A stretch of DNA of 9,357 nt from an uncultured Syntrophobacteraceae bacterium (lineage in GTDB: Bacteria; Desulfobacterota; Syntrophobacteria; Syntrophobacterales; Syntrophobacteraceae): NCBI GenBank assembly GCA_937889795.1, contig CALBZH010000340.1, positions 1 through 9,357 of the forward strand. The letters run 5' to 3'. Position numbers and translations under genes: made by a program. Below, one piece after another: positions 1 through 7,266 of the stretch. The notes under the pieces were generated by a model, which was not told the DNA's origin, did no database searches, and worked only from the letters and a program-made list of their open reading frames with translations. Position 1 is the stretch's first letter. Every line of letters begins with the position of its first letter.

Positions 1-1530
1 AAAGACTATCTCGACGACATCGAGCAGTGGCCGGAAGTAGCCGCCATCAACCAGCTGAGGAATCCGAATTTTATCCTCCCGGGGCAGCGCATCACGATAC
101 CAGCCAGTCTCCTCAAGGGGATTCCCGCCGAAGGCAAGATCACCTTTGTTCAGGGCATCGCGGAGATTCAAGACCACAATAACCAGGAATGGCGAGCCGC
201 GCAGCCGGGGGATGTCGTTCACGAGCAAGACATGGTGCGCACGGGCCCGGAGAGCGGCCTCGAGATTGCCTTCGCTGACGGGTCTACGTTCTTCCTGCGC
301 TCCGATGCGACCCTCGGGTTGACCAAAATCCGCAAGCGGGGCATCTCGGAGATGATTCACGAGCTGTTTCTCGAAGCCGGCCGGATCATCTCGCATATCA
401 AAAAGACGACAGGGCGTGAGCCTCGTTTCCAGATCCGGACCCCATCCGCCACGGCCGCCGCCCGCGGCACGGACTTTCGGGTCGGGCTGGATCGCCGTGA
501 GGACACGCGGGTCGAAGTCCTCCAAGGAACCGTTGCCGCAAAGGCCAAACAACGCAAAGTGCTCCTGGATGAGGGAGAAGGCACGTTGATCCGGCGGGGA
601 GGCGAGCCGATTGGAGCACGCGTCCTGTTGGATCCGCCCGCGCTTCAAGCGCCTGAGCCCCTCTATCGAAAGCTCCCCATTGAGCTCCGATTTTCCTCGG
701 TGGACAATGCGGTCTCTTACATCGTAGCTCTTTCCAAAGACCCGGAAGGAAAGCAGCTGATCCGCGAATGGACGGTGAAGCCGACAGAAACTCTCAAGGT
801 TGAAGCCCTCGCGGACGGGACCTATTTCATGCAAGTGAGAAGCGTCGACCGGCTGGGTCTCGAAGGCGCCCCATCTCAGAGCTACACGATCCAAGTACGA
901 ACGAATCCCATCCCGCCTTTTGTCCAGAATCCCGTGGACGGCCAGGAGTACAAATCGGTGACCATGGATTTCCAATGGCTGAAAGTGTCGGATGCATCCC
1001 ACTACCACTTCCAGCTGGCTGAAGACGCCGATTTCGTCAAACTGGTCGATGAGCAGACGGGTTTCAAGGGAACTGAATTTAAAAAGAAGAAGGGGTTACA
1101 GCCGCAGCCCTACTATTTTCGCATCTGCTCCATCGCGCATGACGGCTATGTCGGGATTTGGTCGGATACGGTGAAGTTTTCCCTCCTGCCGCCGCCGCCC
1201 ACACCGGCCCCCGACCCTCCCAAGACGACCAGGAAAGAAATTCATTTGCAGTGGAAGAGCCAGGGCGAGGGTTTCACCTATCACTTCCAAATGTCGCGAG
1301 ATCCTGAATTCGAAGAGGTCATTGCCGATGAAAGAGTGGCCGACTCGCAGATTACCATCACGAAGCCCAAAAAGGCCGGGACCTATTATGTGCGCGTGAG
1401 TGCCATCCATGCCGAGGGCTTTGAAGGGAATTTTTCCCCTCCACAGAGTTTCAAGATCAAACGATCTATTTGGGGATATGTGGTCACGGGCCTGACGGTC
1501 GGTCTGATCCTCATCTTGACCGTGCCTTGA
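1..1530 (+). CDS. LysM-FecR-FN3-like envelope protein with C-terminal membrane anchor (5' end missing)
   Basis: The frame is open from base 1, so the true start lies left of the window; the ATG at 232 is internal. In window numbering (residue 1 = bases 1-3), residues about 3-34 read as the end of a LysM peptidoglycan-binding motif (IL-PGQRITIP). Residues about 68-195 are a FecR domain (PGDVV, RTG-ESGLEIAFADGS, then the hallmark PSATAAARGTDFRV and an LQGTV turn). Residues about 205-480 hold three fibronectin/Ig-like repeats, each built around a Y-x-Q/A-L/M-S/A-x-D core and a G-Y-VR-S/A-I/V-G-G strand, with a Pro-rich linker near residues 396-405. Residues about 488-509 form a single hydrophobic helix at the C terminus. 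It is probably a periplasmic wall-associated sensor or scaffold, tail-anchored in the inner membrane. No FecI-type sigma factor or FecA receptor is present, so classical iron-citrate signalling is not implied. The CHASE2 kinase follows after 114 bases on the same strand, and such a pairing suggests a shared envelope signal (inference). Confidence 0.88.
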   Translation, partial: KDYLDDIEQWPEVAAINQLRNPNFILPGQRITIPASLLKGIPAEGKITFVQGIAEIQDHNNQEWRAAQPGDVVHEQDMVRTGPESGLEIAFADGSTFFLRSDATLGLTKIRKRGISEMIHELFLEAGRIISHIKKTTGREPRFQIRTPSATAAARGTDFRVGLDRREDTRVEVLQGTVAAKAKQRKVLLDEGEGTLIRRGGEPIGARVLLDPPALQAPEPLYRKLPIELRFSSVDNAVSYIVALSKDPEGKQLIREWTVKPTETLKVEALADGTYFMQVRSVDRLGLEGAPSQSYTIQVRTNPIPPFVQNPVDGQEYKSVTMDFQWLKVSDASHYHFQLAEDADFVKLVDEQTGFKGTEFKKKKGLQPQPYYFRICSIAHDGYVGIWSDTVKFSLLPPPPTPAPDPPKTTRKEIHLQWKSQGEGFTYHFQMSRDPEFEEVIADERVADSQITITKPKKAGTYYVRVSAIHAEGFEGNFSPPQSFKIKRSIWGYVVTGLTVGLILILTVP

Positions 1531-1644
1531 CTGGTCTGATAGGGGCGACTGCTCCCCGACCTGCGATTGGCAAAGCCATAATATTCCTCTTTCAAGCCGA
1601 CGCACCGCGCTCAGGCAGGTGCGGAACGGCTCGAATGGTTCCCA

Positions 1645-4269
1645 ATGGCTCAGCAATTGCCCAAGAGATCCAGAGCGGTTCAGCTCATCCTGTGGGTGCT
1701 CATTCTGCCTGCCCTCGTCGCCTTGATGGATTCCCTTGGATTCTTCGAGGGGCCGGACCGTCACTTCTACGATCTGTATTTCAGACTCCGCGGATCGAGG
1801 ACGCCGAGTGAAGCCATTCTCATCGCGTCCGTGGACGAGCAGTCGCTAAAAGCCTTGGGAAAATGGCCCATCCGCAGGAGATATTATGCGGAGCTGCTCG
1901 ACCGGCTTCAGTCGGCTTCGGTTGTGGCGTTGGACGTCCTCATGGATGAGCCGTCCGACAGGGAAGACGACCGGCTTCTGGCGGAAGCGATTTCGAGGCA
2001 CGGAAGAGTTGTTCTGCCCAGCCACATTTCCCCCCATCATGCCAACGCTCCTGCCGGGCCGCTTTTTACGGGCCGCGCTGTCGGCCACACCCATGTCGAG
2101 CAGGGAATCGACGGTGTGACCCGGGAAGTGTTTCATACGATCTCCATGGACGGGCAGGTCGTTCCTTCCTTTGCCCGTGCCATCCTCGAGGTGCTCCAGC
2201 CGGGCTCCCGTCCAGACGGTAGGCCGGTTCTCGCTCTGCAGGGCAACGCCCGTCGCGGCATGATCATTCAGTCCGACCCCATGGCCATCAACTTTTACGG
2301 TCCCAGCGAGACCTTCCGATTCGTCCCCGTGCTGTCCATCCTCCATGGAGATTGTCCGCCGTCCCTATTCGACGGCAAGACCGTGTTGATCGGCCTGACC
2401 ACGCCCCCGGGCACCGGCGAAACGCTGACACCCTTTTTCGAGGACAGAAACCGGATGTCGGGGGTGGAGGTGCACGCGACGATTCTCAACAACCTCCTGG
2501 ACGCATCCGCCATCAGAAAGGCCGAATCCTATAAAACGTGGGGTGTGGTCTTTGCCATGAGCAGCGGCTGTCTTCTGCTCTTTCCCCGATTCGCGCCGAG
2601 CAGGCTCCTTCTGGTGTGGATCTCTGCAGTGACGCTGGCTGCTGTCGTGCTGTTCCGGATTTTCGTCGACCATCACTATTGGCTCCCGCCAACCCCGATC
2701 TATGGCGCGATGACCGGCTGCCTGATCTGCGTCTACGTCCAGAAGCTTCGTCAGACGCAGGAGTCCCTCCTGGCGTCGCAGCAGGAGTGGGAGGAATCCT
2801 TTCACACCATCGACGACGCCATTGTCTTGCACAACCACCGATGCGAGGTCGTTCGCACGAACCAAGCGGGCTCCAGCTTTCAGGGCGACCTTGTCCACAG
2901 GGTACTTGAAAACCGCTGCCGTCAGTTGAAGGCACTGTTTCAGGATTTGCCTCCCAAGGAGTACGGCCGATCGAATCCGATTGTTGCCGGGATCCCCAAC
3001 GAGGAGCTCTTCGACGAGGTCTCGGACCGCTGGTACGAGATTCGATCCGTACCAAGGACAGACCGGCGCCGGCAGTTTCTTGGAGCCGTCCACGTCATTC
3101 GAGACATCACGGACAGGAAGCGGCATGAGCGGGAGCAGCAGGAGCTGCATCTCATGCTCAGCCAGGCCCAGAAGATGGAAGCCATCGGGACCCTCACCGG
3201 AGGGATCGCTCATGATTTCAATAACATCTTGTCAGGCATCATGGGATACACGGAGATCGTGCAGCGGCAACTGCCCGAGGACAGCCCTTTGCGCAACAAG
3301 CTGGATCAGGTGCTCAAGGCGAGCACACGTGCACGCGACATCATCCAGCAGCTGCTGACCTTCTCGCGCAAGGGAGCCCACGAATCGAAGCCGATCGAGA
3401 TGGCGCCGTTGGTGAGAGAAGCTATCAAGCTCGTTCGAGTCATGCTCCCCGCAACGATCGACATACGACAGAACGTCTGCTCCATCGGTTCCATCATGGG
3501 CGATCCGACCCAGGTGCACCAGATCCTCCTCAATCTGGCCACCAACGCCCTTCACGCCATGCGGGACAAGGGCGGAACCCTGGAAGTGGACCTCGAGGAT
3601 GTTGCTTTGGAGGAGCCCCTGCAGGTGGATGGACAGATGTTGAGAGCGGGACCATACGTGAAGCTGAGTGTTCGGGACACCGGGCACGGCATCCCGGACA
3701 AGGTGCGCGCACGCGTCTTCGAGCCCTATTTCACCACCAAGACCCAAGGTGAGGGGACAGGGCTCGGGCTGGCGACTGTTCGCGGGATTGTCCAAGATTA
3801 TGGCGGATTGATTACCCTCGAGAGCTGGCCGGATGAAGGCACACGCTTCACCATCTATCTCCCGCGCCTCGAGCAATCGGGGGGCGATTCGGCACTCGAG
3901 ACGCCGGATTGCCAAATCAAGGGGCAAGGGCATGTGTTGTTCGTGGATGACGAGCCAGAGCTCGCGGATCTGGTAGGGGACATGCTGGAAATCCTCGGCT
4001 ATCAGGTCACATCCGCGAATACCCCCACGGAAGCCCTGGAGATCTTTCGAGCCGGGCCGGACAAGTTTGAGGTCGTGATTACGGACATGTCCATGCCCGG
4101 CATGACCGGGGAGGCGCTCGCCGAGAAGCTCCTCCGGATTCGCCCGGACGTGCCGGTCATCTTGTGTACCGGATACGGGGACGCCGCAATTCAAGCGGGA
4201 GACCGGAGGCTGCTCACAAAGCCCTTCAAGCTGAACGATCTCGCCAGGGCTCTCGCGAAGCTCAGCTAA
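1645..4269 (+). CDS. CHASE2-PAS hybrid histidine kinase with C-terminal receiver domain
   Basis: An 874-aa membrane sensor kinase. Domains in order: basic N terminus and TM1 (about 11-27); an extracytoplasmic CHASE2 domain (about 35-290, with VDEQSLKALGKWP and the later VLIGLTTPPG and GVEVHATILNNLL blocks); three TM helices (about 299-316, 321-341, 353-366); a PAS-like domain (about 375-495, ending RDITDRK); HisKA with GGIAHDFNN, phospho-acceptor His523; HATPase_c with N-box Asn634, G1 DTGHGIPD (678-685) and G2 GEGTGLGLA (702-710); and a receiver domain (about 765-874) with the acidic pair in VDDE, phospho-acceptor Asp814 in TDMSMPGM, and Lys859 in TKPF. All catalytic motifs are intact. The ATG at 1645 is the first start after in-frame stops and keeps TM1, but has no convincing Shine-Dalgarno sequence. 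The receiver is the last domain, so an Hpt protein or separate regulator is needed; none is visible here. The stop overlaps that of the convergent gene by 4 bases. The upstream FecR-LysM gene is the likely partner (inference). Confidence 0.93.
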   Translation: MAQQLPKRSRAVQLILWVLILPALVALMDSLGFFEGPDRHFYDLYFRLRGSRTPSEAILIASVDEQSLKALGKWPIRRRYYAELLDRLQSASVVALDVLMDEPSDREDDRLLAEAISRHGRVVLPSHISPHHANAPAGPLFTGRAVGHTHVEQGIDGVTREVFHTISMDGQVVPSFARAILEVLQPGSRPDGRPVLALQGNARRGMIIQSDPMAINFYGPSETFRFVPVLSILHGDCPPSLFDGKTVLIGLTTPPGTGETLTPFFEDRNRMSGVEVHATILNNLLDASAIRKAESYKTWGVVFAMSSGCLLLFPRFAPSRLLLVWISAVTLAAVVLFRIFVDHHYWLPPTPIYGAMTGCLICVYVQKLRQTQESLLASQQEWEESFHTIDDAIVLHNHRCEVVRTNQAGSSFQGDLVHRVLENRCRQLKALFQDLPPKEYGRSNPIVAGIPNEELFDEVSDRWYEIRSVPRTDRRRQFLGAVHVIRDITDRKRHEREQQELHLMLSQAQKMEAIGTLTGGIAHDFNNILSGIMGYTEIVQRQLPEDSPLRNKLDQVLKASTRARDIIQQLLTFSRKGAHESKPIEMAPLVREAIKLVRVMLPATIDIRQNVCSIGSIMGDPTQVHQILLNLATNALHAMRDKGGTLEVDLEDVALEEPLQVDGQMLRAGPYVKLSVRDTGHGIPDKVRARVFEPYFTTKTQGEGTGLGLATVRGIVQDYGGLITLESWPDEGTRFTIYLPRLEQSGGDSALETPDCQIKGQGHVLFVDDEPELADLVGDMLEILGYQVTSANTPTEALEIFRAGPDKFEVVITDMSMPGMTGEALAEKLLRIRPDVPVILCTGYGDAAIQAGDRRLLTKPFKLNDLARALAKLS

Positions 4270-5249
4270 AAATGATGGACGAAGCGCAAATTGAGTCGCT
4301 GGCCCTCGGGCCGGTTTTCGGCCGCGGTCTCGAAGTAAACATTGAAAAAGACATGGGTGTCTTTCGTCCAGTGGAAGACAGCGCCGGGGCCAATCCCGAG
4401 CACCCGTTCCTTCCGGTCGTAGACCCTCTGCCCTTCCACCTCCGTATCGGTGAGCTGCTGCAGAAAATAGCCATTGAATCCAGCGCGGAAACGATTCGGG
4501 ACCAATTCGTATTCCGTGGCGAAGTTGAAATGAACCGCCTGACCGGCTTGGGTGTCCCGAACGTCCCCAAACCCACGGTTCGGATCGTCGTTAAGGGCAT
4601 TCCAGAGGTAATGGGCACGCACCGACGTGGTCCAGTGGGGGGTGATGAACCATGTCCCGGACCAATACGGGTTGAATGAAAAGAAATTGCTCCCGGGATT
4701 GATCTCTTTGTCGCGATCGTATTTTCCCGTGGGGAGCAGCATCTGGAATTCGATCCGGTGCATGAAGATCGGTCCCTTGCTGCCCATGATGGGATCCCAC
4801 TGGAGATAAGGCCCGATGAGGATATCACCCAACCCGCCGCTGTTGTCTTCAGGCAGTCCACCGTTGACGTTGAAATCCAGGCTGGTCGAAACCACGGGGA
4901 TGATGACGTCGAGCCCCCACTTCCCACCGAGAGGCAGCGCCTGGTTGGACTGGTAGATGAACTGCGTCAAGCTGATGAAGACGTTCAAATCCTCGTGAAA
5001 CTCCGACGGAAACAGTCTCTCTCCGTTGGGCCCTTTGAATTTGTCCGCAGTCCAATACTGAAAATACTGCTGGGCGTAGAGCCCGGGACCCGAAGGCGGC
5101 CCGCCATCGAGAAAGCTGGTGAACCCCAAATTGACCGCCGGGAGATCATAGGCTTCCGCCGGGGGTGTCGTGCTCCCGGTCCCGAAAGCGATGCAGGCGA
5201 CCCCAAAAACGATCCAAAACACCCATCCTTGAACCGACCTCTTTCTCAT
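4266..5249 (-). CDS. Outer-membrane protein of the MetA-pathway/SphA 'transporter' family
   Basis: A 327-aa protein with a Sec signal peptide: basic MRKR, a hydrophobic core, and a likely signal peptidase I site after residue 33 (AEA|YD). The mature part alternates aromatic and polar residues like a beta-barrel and ends in Phe, as outer-membrane barrels usually do. Blocks typical of the Phenol_MetA_deg/SphA-like family are visible: GGLGDI-IGPYLQW, LPTGKYD, NPGSNFFSFNPYWSGTW, a tyrosine/asparagine block ending LNDDPN, and GIGPGAVFHW near the C terminus. Members are annotated as transporters of aromatic compounds, mainly from their linkage to catabolic operons, so the substrate here is unknown. 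The ATG is supported by AAAGGAGG at 5256-5263. It is the last gene of the trpB2 operon, 20 bases after the 101-aa gene. No terminator follows: its stop overlaps the stop of the opposing kinase gene, so transcripts must end inside that gene's antisense strand. Confidence 0.85.
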   Translation of the reverse strand: MRKRSVQGWVFWIVFGVACIAFGTGSTTPPAEAYDLPAVNLGFTSFLDGGPPSGPGLYAQQYFQYWTADKFKGPNGERLFPSEFHEDLNVFISLTQFIYQSNQALPLGGKWGLDVIIPVVSTSLDFNVNGGLPEDNSGGLGDILIGPYLQWDPIMGSKGPIFMHRIEFQMLLPTGKYDRDKEINPGSNFFSFNPYWSGTWFITPHWTTSVRAHYLWNALNDDPNRGFGDVRDTQAGQAVHFNFATEYELVPNRFRAGFNGYFLQQLTDTEVEGQRVYDRKERVLGIGPGAVFHWTKDTHVFFNVYFETAAENRPEGQRLNLRFVHHF

Positions 5250-5269
5250 AGCCCCCCTCCTTTGTCCGT

Positions 5270-5575
5270 TTAACCACTTTCCCCAACCCGTTTCTTCGCG
5301 GCTTCAATGCATTCGAGCAGCGTGTCGATTCGTGGCTTCGCTGATGTGAGAAAACACCGATGCCAGTCGTCGTCAGTCATCCGAGCCTTGAAGTAAGCCT
5401 CCACAGGGAAAAAAACCTGCCAGCAGACCAGAGCCCGTTGGCAGGGAAGCCGACCCCCTTCGTGTCGGCAATAGCGGAAGGTCACCTGCCCACCCAGCTT
5501 CGGACAACGAATTTCCAGCTGATCATAAGCAGCCTCATCATTCCCCAAGTCGCGCTGTTCCAATGCATCGACCAC
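5270..5575 (-). CDS. Small cysteine-rich protein of unknown function (101 aa)
   Basis: I do not recognise a named family. The protein is soluble, with no signal peptide or TM helix. Its central block has four cysteines, Cys24-x11-Cys36-x8-Cys45-x5-Cys51, in the context RCPKLGGQVTF-YCR-EGG-LPC, followed by an aromatic stretch (VCWQVFFPVEAYF). Two further cysteines, Cys74 and Cys89, lie in the C-terminal third. The spacing suggests a metal (Zn or Fe-S) site or a redox site, but this is inference. The start is GTG, fixed by GAGGAGG at 5581-5587 five bases upstream; no in-frame ATG gives a better start. It sits 27 bases after trpB2 and 20 bases before the outer-membrane protein gene on the same strand, so it is almost certainly co-transcribed. 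Position between a PLP enzyme and a porin-like protein hints at an accessory role in the same pathway, with no direct evidence. Confidence 0.8.
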   Translation of the reverse strand: MVDALEQRDLGNDEAAYDQLEIRCPKLGGQVTFRYCRHEGGRLPCQRALVCWQVFFPVEAYFKARMTDDDWHRCFLTSAKPRIDTLLECIEAAKKRVGESG

Positions 5576-5602
5576 AACAACCTCCTCGAATCCCCTTCCC
5601 CC

Positions 5603-6964
5603 TTAAGGCTTCGGAAATCCAGCAATGGATTTCAAAGCGCGCTGGATCTCCTCCTCGGGCAGGGCGTAAGGGATCAGCTTGCCAGAGAGAAATGCATCGT
5701 ATGCCGCAAGATCGACGAGCCCGTGGCCGCTGAAGCAGAACAGGATCGTCTTTTCCTTGCCTTCTTCCCTGGCCTTCTTGGCTTCATTGACCACGGCGGC
5801 GATCACGTGGTTTGTCTCCGGTGCAGGAATAACGCCTTCGGTGCGAGCCCAGTTGATGCCGGCGGTAAAGGTTTCGATCTGGTCGAATGCCCGCGCCTCG
5901 ACAAGCTTCTGCTCAACCAGATGGCTCACGATGGGAGCCATGCCGTGGTAGCGCAGGCCGCCTGCGTGGATGGGCTCGGGCACGAAGTCGTGACCGAGCG
6001 TGTGCATGGGCAGGAGCGGCGTCGTCATAGCCGTGTCCCCGAAGTCGTAGGCGAAGGGACCTCGGGTCAACGTCGGGCAGGAGCTCGGCTCGGCGGCGAC
6101 CACCTGCACCTGCTTGCCGTGGATCTTGTCGCACACGTAGGGAAGGCTGATGCCGGCGAAATTGCTGCCGCCTCCCGCACACCCCAGGACGACATCGGGA
6201 TAGATGCCGATCTTGTCCATCTGCTTCTTGGCTTCCAAGCCGATGATGGTCTGGTGCAGGAGCACGTGGTTGAGCACGCTTCCCAGGGAGTAGCGGGCAT
6301 CGGGATCACCCACGGCGTCTTCGATGGCTTCGCTGATGGCGATACCCAGGCTTCCGGGCGAGTCCGGAAACTCCGCCAGGATTTTGCGACCCGCCTGCGT
6401 ACGATCGCTGGGGCTCGGGATGCACTCCGCACCCCAGGTGGCCATCATCAGTCGTCGATAGGGCTTCTGGTCGAAGCTCACCCGAACCATGTACACGCGG
6501 CATTCCAGACCGAACATCTGGCAGGCCATGCTCAGCGCACTTCCCCACTGGCCGGCACCCGTCTCCGTCGCAAGCCTCTTGATGCCGAAGGCTTTGTTGT
6601 AATACGCCTGAGGGATGGATGTGTTCGGCTTGTGCGAGCCAGGAGGACTGGCCCCTTCGTACTTGTAGTAGATCTTGACGGGCGCATCGAGAAGCTTCTC
6701 GAAATTCACAGCCCGCTGAAGAGGGGTCGGCCGATAAAGGAAGTACTTCTCGAGTACCGGCTCCGGGATGTCAATCCAGCGTTGGGCCGACACCTCTTGC
6801 TCGATGAGATTCATGGGAAATACAGGAGCCAGATCCTCCGCCTTGATCGGCTGTCCCGTGCCGGGATGCAAGGGCGGCTTCATCGGCGTCGGCAGGTCTG
6901 CCTGAATGTTATACCACTGGCGCGGCATGTCGCTTTCCTCTAAAAAAACCTTCAACCGTTCCAT
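5603..6964 (-). CDS. trpB2: Tryptophan synthase beta chain, TrpB2 type (PLP enzyme)
   Basis: A 453-aa fold-type II PLP enzyme that condenses indole with L-serine to give L-tryptophan. TrpB2 features are clear: the N-terminal extension (PRQWYNI-ADLP), YRPTPL, and [12 protein letters not shown] with the PLP-binding Lys112 (conventional TrpB1 has a TGAHKIN-like motif here). [11 protein letters not shown] (131-141) and the phosphate-binding GGGSN (264-268) follow, then [12 protein letters not shown] and the C-terminal FSGHG. Length and motifs are complete. The frame stays open upstream to a GTG at 7015, but that codon lies in the loop of the leader terminator. The ATG at 6964 has AAGGAG at 6970-6975, five bases away, and is the real start. 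No trpA is adjacent; TrpB2 enzymes are known to work without TrpA and are thought to salvage free indole. First structural gene of a three-gene operon, preceded by a candidate Trp attenuator. Confidence 0.95.
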   Translation of the reverse strand: MERLKVFLEESDMPRQWYNIQADLPTPMKPPLHPGTGQPIKAEDLAPVFPMNLIEQEVSAQRWIDIPEPVLEKYFLYRPTPLQRAVNFEKLLDAPVKIYYKYEGASPPGSHKPNTSIPQAYYNKAFGIKRLATETGAGQWGSALSMACQMFGLECRVYMVRVSFDQKPYRRLMMATWGAECIPSPSDRTQAGRKILAEFPDSPGSLGIAISEAIEDAVGDPDARYSLGSVLNHVLLHQTIIGLEAKKQMDKIGIYPDVVLGCAGGGSNFAGISLPYVCDKIHGKQVQVVAAEPSSCPTLTRGPFAYDFGDTAMTTPLLPMHTLGHDFVPEPIHAGGLRYHGMAPIVSHLVEQKLVEARAFDQIETFTAGINWARTEGVIPAPETNHVIAAVVNEAKKAREEGKEKTILFCFSGHGLVDLAAYDAFLSGKLIPYALPEEEIQRALKSIAGFPKP

Positions 6965-6969
6965 CGATT

Positions 6970-6975
6970 CTCCTT
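6970..6975 (-). promoter_or_regulatory. Ribosome binding site of trpB2
   Basis: On the minus strand the bases read AAGGAG, followed by a five-base spacer (AATCG) and the ATG at 6964. This site decides the start of trpB2 against the in-frame GTG at 7015. It lies downstream of the leader terminator, so translation of trpB2 requires readthrough. Confidence 0.85.
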
Positions 6976-6994
6976 CCTTCCACTGGATATAGGT

Positions 6995-7027
6995 AAAAAA
7001 AAGGCCATGGAGCACCCGCCCATGGCC
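6995..7027 (-). terminator. Intrinsic terminator in the trpB2 leader (attenuator terminator)
   Basis: The minus strand reads GGCCATGG (7027-7020), a nine-base loop (7019-7011), CCATGGCC (7010-7003), then eight T (7002-6995). The stem is a perfect 8 bp, 9 bp if the flanking A-T pair is counted. The T-run ends about 30 bases before the trpB2 ATG and points toward trpB2. A terminator placed between promoter and first gene would block expression unless it is conditional, which is the mark of attenuation. Confidence 0.9.
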
Positions 7028-7136
7028 TCTGCGCTTGCTTTGCCCCTCGGAGCCCTGGGCGGTCTCTTCCCACCCACGACTCGTTGGATCCTTCCTGCAA
7101 CGACTCCCTGTGGGCAGGCTCAGTTAGAAGCCTGCC
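7016..7136 (-). promoter_or_regulatory. Candidate Trp attenuator: alternating RNA pairing segments
   Basis: Minus-strand RNA segments, 5' to 3'. Segment 1 is GGCAGGCT (7136-7129), which pairs perfectly over 8 bp with AGCCTGCC (7120-7113). Segment 2, CCTGCCCAC (7118-7110), can instead pair over 9 bp (two G-U) with segment 3, GTGGGTGGG (7077-7069). Segment 3 (TGGGTGG, 7076-7070) can instead pair over 7 bp (one G-U) with segment 4, CCGCCCA (7062-7056). Segment 4 can instead pair perfectly over 7 bp with segment 5, TGGGCGG (7022-7016), which covers the last three bases of the terminator's 5' arm and most of its loop. Segment 5 could also pair with segment 2 (TGGGCGGGT with GCCTGCCCA, 9 bp, two G-U). 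A separate 6-bp hairpin, TCGTTG/CAACGA (7103-7081), fits between segments 2 and 3. Hand-read pairings; no energies were calculated. Confidence 0.7.
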
Positions 7137-7182
7137 AACGCCAAACCCCCTCTCCGTACGCTGTCGTCGACACCACGACCAC
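7120..7182 (-). CDS. Predicted Trp-containing leader peptide of the trpB2 operon (20 aa)
   Basis: A short frame starting at GTG 7182 and ending at TGA 7122-7120: 20 codons, with Val-Trp-Arg-Trp-Gln-Ala-Ser-Asn just before the stop. Both Trp codons (7143-7141 and 7137-7135) fall at the 5' edge of the first leader hairpin, and the stop codon falls where the second arm begins, as expected for a translated attenuator. A modest ribosome site, GAGGG (7191-7187), lies four bases upstream of the GTG; GTG at 7176 or 7173 are other possible starts. The peptide is too short to judge by composition. The support is position, Trp density near the stop and the downstream terminator. Its product is presumably not functional in itself; its translation is the signal. 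Confidence 0.6.
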   Translation of the reverse strand: MVVVSTTAYGEGVWRWQASN

Positions 7183-7266
7183 CGCACCCTCATACTCGTT
7201 GGCGTCCTGATCCCCGGCTTGCACAGCCCGATGGGATCCTGACGATAGTCATCGTTGCTGACTTAA

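Noticed and set aside
1531..1644. Terminator or separate promoter between the FecR gene and the kinase gene
   Set aside because: A GGGG/CCCC repeat near 1542-1558 has only a short stem and no T-run, and I see no convincing -35/-10 pair. The two genes may be co-transcribed.
3232..4194. 320-codon minus-strand frame inside the kinase gene
   Set aside because: It is antisense to the conserved HisKA, HATPase and receiver motifs and shows no domain of its own. The 2365-3213 minus-strand frame is rejected for the same reason.
4301..4318. GGCC-CTCG-GGCC hairpin followed by GGTTTT as a plus-strand terminator for the kinase
   Set aside because: The stem is four base pairs with a short, interrupted T-run, and it lies in codons of the porin gene; too weak to call.
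5360..6943. 527-codon open frame on the plus strand, opposite trpB2 and the 101-aa gene
   Set aside because: It lies wholly antisense to a complete, motif-rich TrpB2 and has His/Arg/Leu-rich composition without any recognisable domain. Long antisense frames are common in GC-rich genes.
6965..7015. In-frame N-terminal extension of TrpB2 to GTG 7015
   Set aside because: The GTG lies in the loop of the terminator and has no good ribosome site. The ATG at 6964 has AAGGAG at ideal spacing and gives the usual TrpB2 N terminus.
7056..7077. T-box riboswitch as the basis of the leader terminator
   Set aside because: The minus strand has GGGTGG and, six bases later, ACCGCC, which faintly recalls the T-box core AGGGTGGNACCGCG. 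The intervening bases do not fit, and I could not find a convincing Stem I. A leader-peptide mechanism explains more of the sequence.
6909..7193. Frame starting at ATG 7193 with an early Trp-Ser-Trp, an alternative Trp leader peptide
   Set aside because: It has no stop near the hairpins; it runs through the terminator and out of frame into trpB2 to 6909, so it cannot place a ribosome as attenuation requires. The GTG 7182 frame ends correctly.
7190..7252. 20-codon ATG frame at 7252 whose TGA overlaps the ATG at 7193
   Set aside because: No ribosome site, no Trp codons, and it begins only about eight bases after the predicted transcription start; probably chance.
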